Below are positions 1 through 12,296 of a DNA stretch of 64,000 nt, in pieces. This DNA is from Atopsyche davidsoni (taxonomy: Eukaryota; Arthropoda; Insecta; Trichoptera; Hydrobiosidae): NCBI GenBank assembly GCA_022113835.1, contig JAILWY010000013.1, positions 16,292,001-16,356,000 on the forward strand, given 5' to 3'. The translations under genes were made by a program, and so were the position numbers. The notes beneath the pieces were generated by a model that was not told the DNA's origin, searched no databases, and saw only the letters and a program-made list of their open reading frames with translations. Within the stretch, counting starts at the first letter, position 1. Every line of letters begins with the position of its first letter.

Positions 1-834
1 CGATTACCGGCACGGAAAAGTTGAATAACAAATGAAATTAACTTTCTCAACAACTTTTTAAAAAATTCATAGAAATATAGGAATATTCTTCTCTACCAGC
101 ATGCTTAACTAATTAATTTTATTACCAAAATAAATAATACATATCACACATAGAAGGGAGTAAAAAAATATTCGTTTTTAAAAATGCAAGTAGGTTTAAT
201 GCAGCGAAAACCATTTTGAGTTCAGGTTTTCTGTGATTTTTTTCAAATATAAAGCAAATGACGGACATCTTAAAGTCGGGAAATAGCTACACTTGGCTCC
301 AAGTACTTCGGATTGCTTGCTTACTTATTTGCCTATTCCGCTTGGGATACTCTTTATAATTATCAATTCAGTTTGATTAGTTGACCTTCGCTAAATCATT
401 AAACTGTTATTCAAAACTGCCATTAAGAATTTGTATTAAAATATATTCTTATGTCAGCAGAAAAATTGCTGAAATACACATCTGAAACTTATAAAAATTC
501 TCTAAGGTGGGGTTTGCTGACCAAGTCAAAGCGGTATTACCCCCTAGAAAGGAACCCTTGGATTATCCGTACATGTCCGTTCAACAGTTTTTAAATCATT
601 TCATAGAAATAAAAAAATGGGTAGGTTATAAGCCGATAGATTTTGCGCTCTCCTCTTGGGAGATTTGTGGAGTTAGGTTTAATGGATGAGGGCGGGGGTG
701 GAGGATAGAAAGTTGCAAACTTATCTGTTAAGACCGTAGGCTGACTGGAAACAAGGATATATCTACCTTAAGTAGATCATACCGATAAGCCAGGTTTTTA
801 AAACCACTTTTAAATCAACTGTTTTAGAGGTGGA

Positions 835-836
<2 letters not shown>

Positions 837-866
<30 letters not shown>
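837..866. repeat. (TA)n microsatellite
   Basis: About 15 uninterrupted TA dinucleotides, followed directly by a short (AC)n run. It is a simple-sequence repeat with no sign of function. Confidence 0.9.
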
Positions 867-867
<1 letters not shown>

Positions 868-2153
868 CACACACACTGTACCCGCACGAATCAATTATAT
901 TTATTTCTGTTATATATGACTTTTTTGTCATTGAAATGTCGTAAACCTATATTAAACCTATATTCTGGTTGCAGAAGACTAAAGGTGTTTTTTCTGAAGT
1001 TCTAAAAACCTTTTTGCCAGTGTCGGACAAATGTGATATTATAGATAATAAATTGCGGTTGGATATAATAAACGACACTTGGAATTATTTAATTAGTCTA
1101 TTTTTATTAACATTATTATGTAAAATTTTGTACTTTGGTGTGTACTTTAAAGTTGCATGATAGTTTGTCCCCATGTATTTAGGATAGAGTTTTATAATTT
1201 ATTTATGTATAAATAAGTCCCAATTCATACCTCAAATAATGACCGTCAGAAAATAATATAAATGTGAAGGTAGATGATTACGCGTTACGCAGATTTATAA
1301 TTGTACGAAAATAAATTATGGGAGTTATACTTGATTTTCAGACGCATTAAGGTGAGCGGAGCCTTTCAAGACTTGTATAGAATTATACAGGCAGTGTAAG
1401 GGATCTGAGTTATCACTCTCAGTAATCCTAAAGCTTGAAACCGCTTACGGCTTCCAGTTCATTCTGTTAGGGGCTGCGGTCACCCCCACCGTTCCTCGCT
1501 GGACGGAAAATTTTTATAAAAAAGATTTTTGGAACTGCTGGACGCACATTAAAATCATTATAAATTATATTTAAAACGACGAAAAAAGACATGGAGAGAG
1601 CTAATTATTTAAAAAAATAAATATTATATGAACTCTTTCGCCTTTCAACCTTTGAATCTAATCCATTATAAATTATGAATATCGTATGAAATATAGTATG
1701 AAAATCGTAAAAACAGACAAAAACCACGAATTGATACAACTACTTATCTCAATGAAATATTTCGCAATGTTTATTTCACGTTTATAAATATCTACTTTTG
1801 TTGTGAACCTAAATTTAACATTTTGAAACATCGTCGTTAAAAAAGTGTAATTTTTTAAAACCAATTTTGGTAATTGGGGTTATAAATATAATTAAATAAG
1901 TGACATTGGCAGTCCAAGCGTTACCCGTGATGAATTTATCTAGAGGGAGGGGGCGCCTGGCGGGTGTGTTGACCGATTTACCTAGCCGGACGTAAAAAGT
2001 TTCATTGCGATAATATTGTGTGTCGCTTGTCCCTGCGCCGTTTGTCGTTGGCTCTGATAAAAGCCACGCTGTATATCAAATGAACGGTGTTTATTGGAGA
2101 ATTCCAATACGAAGAGGAATATTTTGGATGATTTATAAATATGAATATTAAAC

Positions 2154-2181
2154 GCTGTCGACTATGACTGTTTTCGACAGC
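2154..2181. repeat. Short perfect hairpin
   Basis: GCTGTCGA and TCGACAGC form a perfect 8-bp stem around a 12-base loop. There is no U-run on either side and no gene is near, so no role can be assigned. Confidence 0.4.
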
Positions 2182-3330
2182 TCATTAAGAATAATAGTTT
2201 TTTTCAACTGACATTTAAAAAAAAATATTTTTCTGCCATTTGCGGGCTAAATTTTGTTTTACAGTTTTAATGTATTTTTTTTAGTAAAATGTAAAATTAT
2301 ACTATAAATTATACATAAAAATTAAAATTGGTCGTTGATGTTAACTAGGAATGTCGGAAAAATTTACCGTTTTTTATGACAAATAGCACAGAAAAAATAT
2401 TGTGATATTTTAAACATTAATAAAAGTTGAACATTAAACTTACATAAATATTGAATATGATTTATTTTTTTCAAAACAAAGGTTTAGAGGCGGTATATGG
2501 TAAATTTTAAATCTACGTTGGTATATTTTTTATGCAATGTGTACTACTATCACATTAACGTATTATAAGATAACTTAATATTCACGTAGTATAATACTAA
2601 AGATTTTTTATACTGAGGTCTGACCTGCATATAACCACCCTGTTATACAATAGCTAGTACGTTTGTTTGTAGCATAAGTGATTTTGAATTTCATTCTTAA
2701 ATATTTAAAATTACAAATCATCCAATTAAGAAATTGAGAGAGTTTTCGTTGGTTGTTGGTTGTTGTGAAGATTGTTTGATTCCTGTGGTACAAAAGACAT
2801 GTACTGTGATGCAAACCTACGAGTGCTCTCTATTTGCCGTTCAGTCTCTTACATGGAGCTTTAAATCCACATTCTTAATATCTAGGTTCAGATGTCTTCC
2901 GCTCGCTGGATAAATATTTAAAATGTATAAATTTTTAGAACTAAACATGTAAAAAATACCATTACATGCATCATAATTAATATTAAATGAATTATTTTAT
3001 TTTTGTGTGATACTAATTATATGATATTTTTCAAAATGTTTATGATAAAAACAAAAATACTTAATATATATAAATATATTATGGATATAATATATTTTTA
3101 ATAAATTTATTTGCAAACAAAATATTGAAATTTTATTCAAAAGTTTTGCATGGAAGCAAATTTTAGCACATTTGAGTAATTTTATATGAATAAATGTGAA
3201 ACACATTTGAAAAATTACTGCGATAAGCAAACACAGAATTTCCCAGCCAAACTAAATAAAGTTATGCACTGAACAGTTTGCACGCCTGAAAATAAATAAA
3301 TTACCCTTTATCGTATTTCACGCAGCGACA

Positions 3331-4060
3331 AACACGGAGCGGTAATTTGGAATCAAAAGCTCTGATAAAGGTATCGCGCCTCGCGGGTCGGCGTGCCAGC
3401 TGATTGGTCCAGTAAAAAATCAACTTTGCTGTTAAGTGAATTAGACGAATGCTCAAAGGCCGCTCCGAGGAACGATTCAATTATTGTGACATTTGTTTCT
3501 AGTTAAATTGCTTAGCTTTTAATAAGATCAGAAAGATTAAAATTTATATTTTTTAAGCATAAAGCTAGAAATGATTTCAGATTTTTGCTGAGTTGTACAT
3601 TTTGATTTATGAAATGCACAAATAAATGAATTCCAGGCTTTTTTACACGTTGGTGGTGTTATTATTTTTTAGCGTTTGCGAAAGTTGAGCATTCACAAGT
3701 TGGAATCATAGAAAGCCACACAGGTCCCCGCACGTCAGAGGTCAGAGGGCTCGTCAGCTGACGTGCTGTATACACTCGCATTGTAGTTTACAATGCAGTT
3801 CACATTCGAGATAGCCGTGATTTTGATAGGCATTGTCCAATTACATGTTATTAATCAACCCTGTTCGGAGTATCGGCGAGGACAGCTTCACAATGCGGTG
3901 TCCAGAGCCTCCTAATTGGCAGAACTTCCCAGCAACTGGGGGGAGGTGGGAGGCTCTCTAGATCTGGGTGCATAGAACATTCACAATGGAGTAGATGGAT
4001 GGCGGTCACCCTTCCGATGCTGGGTTGCTTGCTGATGGCTTCATGCTACGTTGTTGTAAG
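3331..4060. promoter_or_regulatory. GC-richer island cluster, possible conserved non-coding element
   Basis: Two blocks (3331-3430 and 3720-4060) stand out in base composition from the AT-rich DNA around them. The second holds the perfect palindrome CGTCAGCTGACG at 3752-3763, which contains an E-box CAGCTG, inside a longer CACGTCAG...CTGACGTG inverted pair (3731-3765). It also contains the hairpin at 3904-3957. No frame looks coding. A regulatory role is inferred from composition and palindromes only; conservation cannot be seen from one sequence. Confidence 0.25.
3904..3957. repeat. 54-nt imperfect hairpin
   Basis: AGAGCCTCC (3904-3912) pairs perfectly with GGAGGCTCT (3949-3957). Inside, ACTTCCC can pair with the G-rich run GGGGAGGT. 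The result is a two-part stem with a short terminal loop. It is short for a microRNA precursor, and the class is unknown. Confidence 0.35.
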
Positions 4061-4320
4061 GGTTGTCGATTTATGTATTGATAAATAGTATCTTTTCTAA
4101 TTTTAAAGCAACTACATAATCTGAAAAGTTAACTTTCAATTAAATGTTAGTTACAGAAATGCAAAAATTTGGCCATTTTATTGAATTTAAAGATTTAAGA
4201 AAAGTATCCTCATTGTAACATTGCTTTTTCTTAGATTATGGTATGCATTAGAAGCTCTCATTTATAATCTGAAAAAAATATGATAAGTCTGTACGATTTA
4301 AGACAATTTTTTAAATGATA

Positions 4321-7300
4321 TTAAATGTTTTTTTTTTGTCGGTTATACGTTTTAGAAAATCGATTCAAACATGAAGCAAAATAACAACAGGCCTGCCACA
4401 TATTAGGTACACCGGTTCGGAATTTGCATAAAATGATTCGAATGTTCGACCAGCGCAGTAGTCGAGCAGCTCGACCGGTCAGAGCGCCGCGATAGCCGTG
4501 AAGGTGTGGCTTCAAATTTATCGTTTATCTTTCACGTGGGCATCGGTCACCTAAAATTAAACGATATATACAATTGATTTAAAGGGGTGAAAAATGCGAA
4601 TAAATTAATATATTCAAAATGAATTATTGGCTTAGTTTTTATAGTAAGTAATAAAGCAGCCCAAGCAGGCGCACTTTATCAAACTTCCTGAGCTATTTAC
4701 AAACCATTCACATCACATGTATTATTCTCATGGATTTACATATTTACAGCTTAACTCCTGACAGCCTACAGGCCACACCCCAGAAGCGAACCGCCCTGCC
4801 CGAGAGCTGGAGACGCTTTAGACGCTACAGACGCTACAGACGCTACAGACGCTACAGACGCTACGCCAGCTATGACTGGGGCGTGAATTAATGAAACGAC
4901 CGAACTCGTAGCGCCGCCGTTGGAAACACACTTCTGGTGTCTATTAAATTTGTAATATTGTTAGCACTGAGTTGATAAATACTAGTTATTATTAAATGTT
5001 TTCAGAAAGCACTCTCAATATAGAAAAATATATTTTGTGTTGATTTATGATTATACATATTTCCATAATAAAAATAAACAAATAATTACTTCGACCTTTT
5101 TTAAACATGCTCTAAAAGTTAGCTATAAGAAATAAACACCGATAAAAGCATATTTAAGTAATGATAAGTTATTAGGTAAACGCAATTCCCAATTTTCCCA
5201 AACCCCTTGAATATTACAACATAGACCATGACTCTTTCAACCACCATTTCTTTGTAACATGATAAGAATTTAACCGGTGGGTTTTTAATATTTATAAAAT
5301 TCAGGCGTTTCTTAGAAAAAATAGGTCTAAGTTACGAATGCCAAAATATGCTATCAGGAGCGAGGTTAAAGAACAATGTAGAAAACCTTCCTAGTCGTTT
5401 TATGTATAAATATTTTTTAAAAAATACAGAGTTTTGAACAGTTTACAATTGTGTACCACAGTCTTTGCTCATGTGGATTTAGTTTAAATGAACAAAAATG
5501 TAATTTCAAAAAATCAGGAAATCATTGACAAAGAGGTGAGAAGAAACCTTACATTTTATGGAAAAGAAATAAAATTTATGTTTTGTATTAAAGTACGAAG
5601 CACTGTTGTGATTTTTGCACCCGCTTGTCATACGCTGCCGAGCGGAGAGGAGTTCCAATCATACTAAAACACGTTTATATTCCGTCTGGTCTGACGAGAT
5701 ATCGCCATTATTGTGAATGTGTGCCTATCAACATAAATATAGCGGGACCCGACAAGGACACAGAGGTGAGAGGTGACGCTGCGGACAAGTATACTTCAAC
5801 GTACACCATGATTAAATCAATTCGTGTAATTTAATTACGTCGGCGTTGAAGTTTTCAGCATTGTTGATAATAGTAGTTATTTATTTCGTTGTACTCGTAT
5901 TATGTTTGTATATATTTAATTTAAAAAAAATTGAGAATCGGGTGAAACACAAATGACTTTATATGCATTTATAATAATATATTATTGATGAAAATCAAGT
6001 AAAAATATTAAATAAGCAGCAGTTACCATAAATAAGCTTAACTGTAGAAAAAATAAAACTCTTATTGTTGTGTGTGTGTGGTGTTTATTAGCGCTATCGT
6101 ATTCTTCAATTCCATGTACGGGGAGGGTACTCTGAGCTTAGGAAATTGCTTAGATTGGGTTTATAACGATGCGGTCATACTTCATCAATTTTCAATCGAC
6201 TGCCTATAGCACCAATATGGTTGTTAACCAAAAACTCAATTATTCAAGTCTATCATCGTTAACCTATTTACCATATTTTAGATATTATATTTTAACCTTT
6301 TTAATAAAAATACAAAGTATTGTAACAAATATATATTCGTTTCTTATCATTTTGACTTTTTTTATAAAAATTTAATCCTACAGGCAATATTGTAATAATT
6401 GTATATTTTATTATCATGAGATTACGATCTTGAGTACATCCGGCGTGCAATATGCACTGAACTGAACGCAGTAATCCGCCGCAAGAAGCTCTAAAAGATT
6501 CACAAGGGTTGCTATATGGCCTGGGAAATGTGAGTTGGGTGGAAGCAGAGATACTCATAAAGGCAGATACTATACAGATCAAATCACGGAGGCGGGAGCT
6601 GCATGGGATATGAAACAGTGGCGGAAGAGAGGGTGCTACATGAATGCCTGTTGTTTTGCAATTACGAAGGGGTGACATATATATGGCAGTGCGTTTAATC
6701 AATAATAATAATAAGTGAATATAATTTAAAAAAACGGAAATAAATTATTAATAAATTAAAACCATTATTTGAAAGCTCTGACAATTTAAATTTCTTCCTT
6801 CACAAAATTATTTTTTAAATATTTATTTTTTGTAGCGTAATTGGCACGATACACTCGAATATAGAAAAACTTTAATTTTTAATGATTAGCGTTTCTTTTC
6901 TAATTTTTGACATATTAAACTTTGATTTGAAAAACTTGAAAATAATTGAGGATTTTTCACGGTTTTTAATTGATGAATCGATTCATATATTAATTTTGTA
7001 ATCACAATAGAAGAATATGGGTGAGAATGCGGATTTAATGAACATTTAATATTGATCCCTAATATCGAATATTGAATCAAGTAATGAATCGGGCAGAGCA
7101 CTGTTAGGCTCCGTAGCCGCGCTGCCGAGACTCGTTTGAGTCCGGCTGATCCGCCATAATGAATGTTAGTAAGTTTGCATCTGTTGGCTTTGCGGTCATC
7201 TATCAACACCTAGCCTAAAGTTTGCAGATTTGAGTCCTAGTTATGGCGAGAGAATTCCAAATCAACCTAATTAGACTCCTGGTTGTTATAGTTTGGTTTC

Positions 7301-8360
7301 AACTAAACGGTAACAAGTTTGTGCAATCAACTGTTGCATTGCAGTTTTTTTTTCAGTAAATGACGTACTAAATAATTTATTTAAATTGATGATGATTAAA
7401 ATGATTTTTTTTAATCTTTGAGTCGAGTGCAAAAAAATATAATGTTATTTAAATAAATGTATAATTATTGATGTCGTTAGGTTTAATAGCCTTCAAAAAT
7501 ATTTATATACCTTGACAGAAGTAAATGCTGGATTTATATTTTATTATACGTCAAAATCACTTGCGACTATCTAACAAACATTGATTTCATCGAAGTTGGG
7601 GTTCAAATCTGAATTGGAAAAATAAAACAAAACACTTTATTAGACTACTAAGATTTATAACTAAAATATTGAGAGGTCTTGTGGCGTAAAAAGACATCAT
7701 TAAACTGATTAAACCTGTGATCGACACTTGCTTTAAATAAATAAATCAAACAAAAGCTTAAAACGTTTTTTAGTCTACTGAGGGTCTTAAAAAATAAGTA
7801 AATGTGTCACGTTTTTATACACAATAGATGAATGTATCATCCATAGGTATTATTTGAATTTTTAGGGCAGAATAGCTCTTACTGTCTGAGTCATAAATCT
7901 TAGTATTCTTGTAAGCAAATCCAATAAAAATATTCCAAATTTATAATTATTGCTTAAACTGTTAAAGGTTATATAATCTGCAATCAAAATAGTAAGCATT
8001 ATTTTGAAATGTTTCCTTACCAATTTCCACGAATAATTCAAACCATTATCAGCAATAATTTATGACCAGCAGGTTATCTATTTGCATTCTATATAAAGCG
8101 CGATACTCCTCTCTCTCTTCCTAGAAATATTATTTATTCAACGAATCTATTATTATGTATGTTAAGTAAGCACTTAAGTTTGATGTTCCTGGCTGATTAA
8201 TTTAAATAAAAATATATAATATAGATTTAGACCTTCATTTCAGGTGCACTTAATACAAAAATTATCAAAAATTAATTTGGTCACTTTCGATAATAATTAT
8301 AATTTTAAAACTTATTTTTATTGAGTTAATTTAATTTTTGTAATTGTTTTATAATAAGAT
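4321..8360. other. AT-rich stretch with scattered GC islands
   Basis: No recognisable gene. GC-richer islands lie at about 4430-4510, 4770-4930, 5620-5800, 6420-6690 and 7090-7200. The 5625-5834 frame and the minus-strand 6301-6702 frame (133 codons) do not resemble any family I know. The 6420-6690 island is discussed in the findings as a weak candidate for an old retroelement tail. Confidence 0.45.
4811..4864. repeat. 9-bp minisatellite, unit AGACGCTAC
   Basis: Six tandem 9-bp units. The first differs (AGACGCTTT); the next five are identical. It sits within a GC-richer island that continues to about 4930. The perfect identity suggests recent slippage. Confidence 0.9.
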
Positions 8361-8399
8361 ATTTTTGATTGAAAATGTTGGCATTTTCACACGAAATAA

Positions 8400-8460
8400 G
8401 CGAAACCAGTGACCAGTAATTTTTTTTGTTGAAAGTTCACATAAGTATTTTTATTTAATA
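8400..8460. repeat. Possible ancient copy of palindromic repeat family 1
   Basis: GCGAAACCAGTGACCAGTAA, then a purine-rich GTTGAAAGTTCACA and AAGTATTTTTATTT, follow in order the inner-to-outer sequence of the family 1 right arm (GCGAAACCGGTCAC, GTGGAAAATCAC, AAGTATTTTATT). The match is interrupted by indels, and the start and end are uncertain. Confidence 0.35.
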
Positions 8461-8570
8461 TAAACAATAAAATAAACTGTTCAAGAGAGACTTTCATAAG
8501 TGGTAAATGTCTCAACACATTATTTCATCTTAAAAAATACTTCGAAAAATTCACATAAAATTTATTGTCT

Positions 8571-8720
8571 CAAATAAAAACCATTGGGTACTTCTCCAGA
8601 AAACAATTGAAAAAAATAGTTATATTATAACAACCATTAGATCAAATAAAAACCATAAGTACTTCTCCTGAAAACAATTGAAAAAAATACTTTTATTATA
8701 ACAACCATTCGATCAAATAA
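8571..8720. repeat. Tandem duplication, ~72-bp unit
   Basis: Unit 1 (8571-8642) and unit 2 (8643-8713) both begin CAAATAAAAACCAT, share ACTTCTCC and AAAACAATTGAAAAAAATA, and end TTATAACAACCATT. A third partial start (CAAATAA) follows at 8714. The units differ at a few positions and by a one-base length change. This is a local duplication without a recognisable transposon. Confidence 0.9.
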
Positions 8721-9605
8721 TTTTTGATTGATAGTTGAATAAACCTCTCTCGATAGTTTTTCGCTTTGGTAGTTCCCAAAAAGCATTTGTATCGCAAGCT
8801 TTATGCCAAAATCCGACATCATTACTAAAGTGTGACATTCCTGTGGTTTCAAGAGTACTGATTTAAGACACATTAGTTAAATAAATAACGAGTTTTTCTT
8901 GCAAAACAAGCATAATTGTTCTTTGGTTAGATTTGTTTTGTATTCAGTGCATTAAGATTTAAACGTTTCTTCAAGTCGTGGCGCTGATAACTGCTCATTT
9001 CATTATTTGTGTGTGTCAAAAACTATTGTGCAAAACCCACAAGAAAATAACAAACAAACAAAACAATCCACGAGGTGCAAACATATTAGCGATTTTCATA
9101 TTTTATAGTAAGATGAAAATATAATAGACAATTTTTTCATATTACAATAATGTATTACAATATAGAAATGCTTAGCAGGTTGTGGCTTATGTTATATTCT
9201 AGAGTTGCTTGTAGCACCCTCGAGTTTAAGGCGGTGTAAGATTTATTGACGCTAAGCCTGTTCTCTCAGTCAGTCAAGGTATTATCATACAAACGCAGTT
9301 TCATCCCTTCTTACACGAGCAAGGGTGGATGAGTACCGCGGCGTGGAGGAATAAATCATATAAGTAAAGAACTGCAGTCAAGGAAACGATAAATATTTGT
9401 TGCTTTATCAATAAGTTATGAAAACAATTAGTGAATTTTCATGAATTAATGTGATGTATTCAAAAACATAATGCGTTTGCCACCATAGATTTTACTGTTT
9501 TAATTTAGTAAAATATTATTGGAATTAATTGCAGCGTACGCAAAAAATAATATTCAAAATCTATTGAAATATACAAAATTACCAATATAGTTTTTAAGAA
9601 ATTCA

Positions 9606-9780
9606 ATATTTTTGACAGAGAGTACTTGGTGGAATTCCATTTGAATATTTTTGAATAAAAAACTCGAGTGATTTTCCACATTTTCGTTTTTATTAGTGAC
9701 CGGTTTCGCCAACCTTTCACGTTGGCATTATCAAACAGAGCCAATGATGCCAACGTGAAAGGTTGGCGAAACCGGAGATT
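9606..9780. repeat. Palindromic repeat family 1, copy at 9.6 kb
   Basis: The left arm runs from the outer end GACAGAGAGTACTTGGTGG (from 9614) through GATTTTCCACA to GTGACCGGTTTCGCCAACC and CACGTTGGCATTATCAAAC. A short right arm (9741-9775) repeats the inner part in inverse orientation: GATGCCAACGTGAAAGG, then TTGGCGAAACCGG, where it is truncated. Family plan: two inverted arms whose inner ends carry TGATAAT, a GCCAAC/GTTGGC hairpin and GAAAC. The minus-strand open frame across 9505-9933 runs through this repeat and is not treated as a gene. Confidence 0.85.
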
Positions 9781-10159
9781 TCTACAACAAAATAATTTGA
9801 TACAAATTTTGATCACGTTAAATAATTTTATAAATTTAGTACAGTAAGTATGAATGAAATAAAAGACAATATAAAAATCGTCCTGTGACATTAAAATATT
9901 CATATAAGAAACATGTAATAAAAATGAGATCAATCATAGTCTAGTTCGATAATGCTCTCGGAGACCAAATTTCATCACGAAAACTACTTTTATAAAAAAA
10001 CATGATTTTCCGATTGATTTTATGTGTGATTACTTGCAAATACAACAAGCATACGATAATTTTTGTATCGAAGTCGCTAAATTATTAAATATAAAATGTG
10101 TTTGTGGGAGATGATGCATGTAGCCATATATTAATCACACAATTAGCGTTGTATATTTC

Positions 10160-10420
10160 ACATGGCGCCTGGCAGCACTGACGCCCCCACGCGGTAATCA
10201 TAACTTAATGAGATAGCTCGGCTGCTCATTGCCGGCGTGTGCCGCCCGCTCCAGCCAGCTCCACGTCACTGCTAATTAGCGTATCGATTAACCGTCCAAT
10301 CGAGCGCCTGACGGCTGGGGTGTCCGTGCATGTGTCTCATTACCTCACAATCGTCTGCCGCCTGCGTGCGTGGCGCTCGTTATCTGCAAGGGCGGCCAGA
10401 GCCCAGGGGAGGAAATATTA
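10160..10420. promoter_or_regulatory. GC-rich island with homeodomain-type motifs
   Basis: This 260-bp block is far more GC-rich than its surroundings. It contains CTAATTAG next to ATCGATTA, which resemble homeodomain and Hox/Exd-type recognition sequences. The open frame over it (10239-10610) is compositionally unremarkable and matches no known protein. A developmental enhancer is a reasonable guess, but conservation in other insects would be needed to support it. Confidence 0.25.
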
Positions 10421-12230
10421 CTTATCAATATCGACGCTTCAGTTTATGGTAATCAGCAAAACGTTCTATAAACATTCAACCGCTTCATGGTTAAGCAATT
10501 ATAGTGCTTGCCGGCCAATCTGTGGGTTTTTGGCACGATGTTCAAGTCCAAGGAAAAATATAGCATTTTTTTCAGACGATTTTTCTAAATACAACAAGAA
10601 AATATACTAAACTACTGGTACTTCCTAAAGATTCCAACTGTTTGTTCACTTTTGACTCCTTGATCATCTGAATTGGATGTCTTTTGTTCGAAAAAATAAT
10701 ATAATAATTAAAATTGATAAAAAAAATAAATGTCACGGATTCGGATTTGCACTCATAATACGTTGCACTATTTTTCATAGTTGCACTATTTTTACTGAGC
10801 AGCAAAAGACATCTAATGCCAATGACTTAAGGCTGATTAAAAAAAGCATTTATTGAATTAGGCAATAAATTAAAAAAATATTGCCAGTGATATTTTTTTA
10901 TAGGACAAAAGCTCATTTTTAAATCAAAGATAACTCAATATATTTTATAACATTCTTTTGAATGTTTCTCTATTTTAAAGTACTTAAATAATTGAAATAA
11001 TATTTATATATATATTTGTTAAATTTAAAAATTATTTAAAATAATAAATAAATCGTTTTTCGGTTCAATTTTCATATTTACGAAGAAGTAGCACCATTAC
11101 GGGCGGAGCAATAATCACTAGCATTCGCACCCGGAAAATAGTGTTGTTTTTGCAGGAGTAATCCTTCTAGAGGGCTGCGAGAGGGTGGAGGCGGGGGTGG
11201 TTAACAAAAGCCGAGCCTAATCCGGCTCGGCGGGTCACTAATTGTGAACACGATATGCACGAAAAATCCTCGCCAGTACGTGCCTGTGGGGCGAGGGGTG
11301 CGGGGTGCTAATGTATTGGGGGCATTTTAATTTAATTTGTTTTTTTCGAACACCTACGGTTCGAAGCCCACGTAAATGAAACGCTTTCCGGTCGTTTGGA
11401 TCCGGAATTATACAAAAGGGTTGAATTTTATTTTTCACAAGTCATTTAAAGACGTTCTTTAAACACCAAGCGAGTATTAAAATTCCCATGCTAATATTTT
11501 TTATAAATTTTGATTTATTAGTTATTGAAAATATAAATAAATTATTTTATTGAAGTATCGAGTAAGTATAGTAAAACATATGTTAAAAGTGATTAAAGAG
11601 ATCACTAGCTATGACACGTGTGGCTCAGCTCCGATGATTGTCATAAATAAATCAATAAAACCTGTGGACAAATCCCAAAAGTATTTAATTTAAAATGGAA
11701 TTCCTCCAAGTGCTCTCTGTCAAAGATAAACAACAAGATAGATTATCATAAAAATTGCAGAGAAAAAATCACAACGATGACTTTTTGAAAGTAAATTCTC
11801 ACGCAGTTACGGATTTTTCTCTGAAATTCGAAGCCTTGTATTTTACACACGAAGTTATTTCCACGTAGAGCTTTTCAAAACAATGAATGGTTTTATTGAA
11901 AATAATGTTTTCATAATTCTGCACTAGTTTTTTTTAGACATTCAAAATAAAAGAATTTATGATTGTTTTTTCTTTATTAAGTAAAAAAATACGGTTAATT
12001 TTTAAAATTAATGTAGAACTCACGTAAATATTCAAGAAAGAAAAAAGTGATATTTTTAATATTAAAAAAATACTCAGGGAACAATAGTTTGTATTTTGCC
12101 TTTTAGAAATAAACTTGAAGTACGTTTGTAATTATTATATTAAATTCGAAAACTAAGTTATTCCTTCATATTAACGTAACATGATTTATTATCGACTCAT
12201 TTTATCAGATAAATTTAGATTTTACGGTTT
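10421..12230. other. AT-rich stretch with one GC island
   Basis: Nothing gene-like is seen. The one GC-rich block is at about 11090-11340. The minus-strand frame 11238-11438 over it is not recognisable. Confidence 0.45.
11655..11727. repeat. Palindromic repeat family 1, right-arm fragment
   Basis: CTGTGGACAAATC, AAAAGTATTTAATTTAAAAT, then GGAATTCCTCCAAGTGCTC and TCTGTCAAAGATA match the outer half of the family 1 right arm in order. The inner hairpin and GAAAC section are missing. Confidence 0.75.
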
Positions 12231-12233
12231 CAG

Positions 12234-12296
12234 GTCAACACCCAACAATCTCTTCATTTACTGGCCAGCAAATTAATGTCAAATCCAACGCCAAGG
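12234..12296 (+). other. Candidate small exon (weak)
   Basis: The segment is preceded by a pyrimidine-leaning tract ending ACGGTTTCAG and followed by GTAAGT, a consensus donor. It is exactly 63 nt. Two of its three frames are open: frame 1 begins VNTQQSLHLLASKLM, and frame 3 contains ISSFTGQQINVKSNAK. The following 240 bases (to about 12530) are also less AT-rich than the surroundings. In frame 3 the segment joins the candidates at 32998-33047 and 33875-33934 without a stop. I do not recognise the peptide in either frame. A chance pair of splice-like sites remains quite possible. Confidence 0.25.

Larger units (their letters stand above)
1..3330. other. AT-rich non-coding stretch
   Basis: No gene is recognisable here. 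The stretch is AT-rich, with small GC-richer patches near 1425-1510 and 1925-2080. A short open frame at 969-1160 follows a CAG that could be a splice acceptor, but no donor follows and nothing in the protein is familiar. The (TA)n run at 837-866 and the hairpin at 2154-2181 are listed separately. Confidence 0.5.

Noticed and set aside
969..1160. 63-codon plus-strand frame after TTGCAG
   Set aside because: AT-rich, no donor, no recognisable motif; expected by chance in 64 kb.
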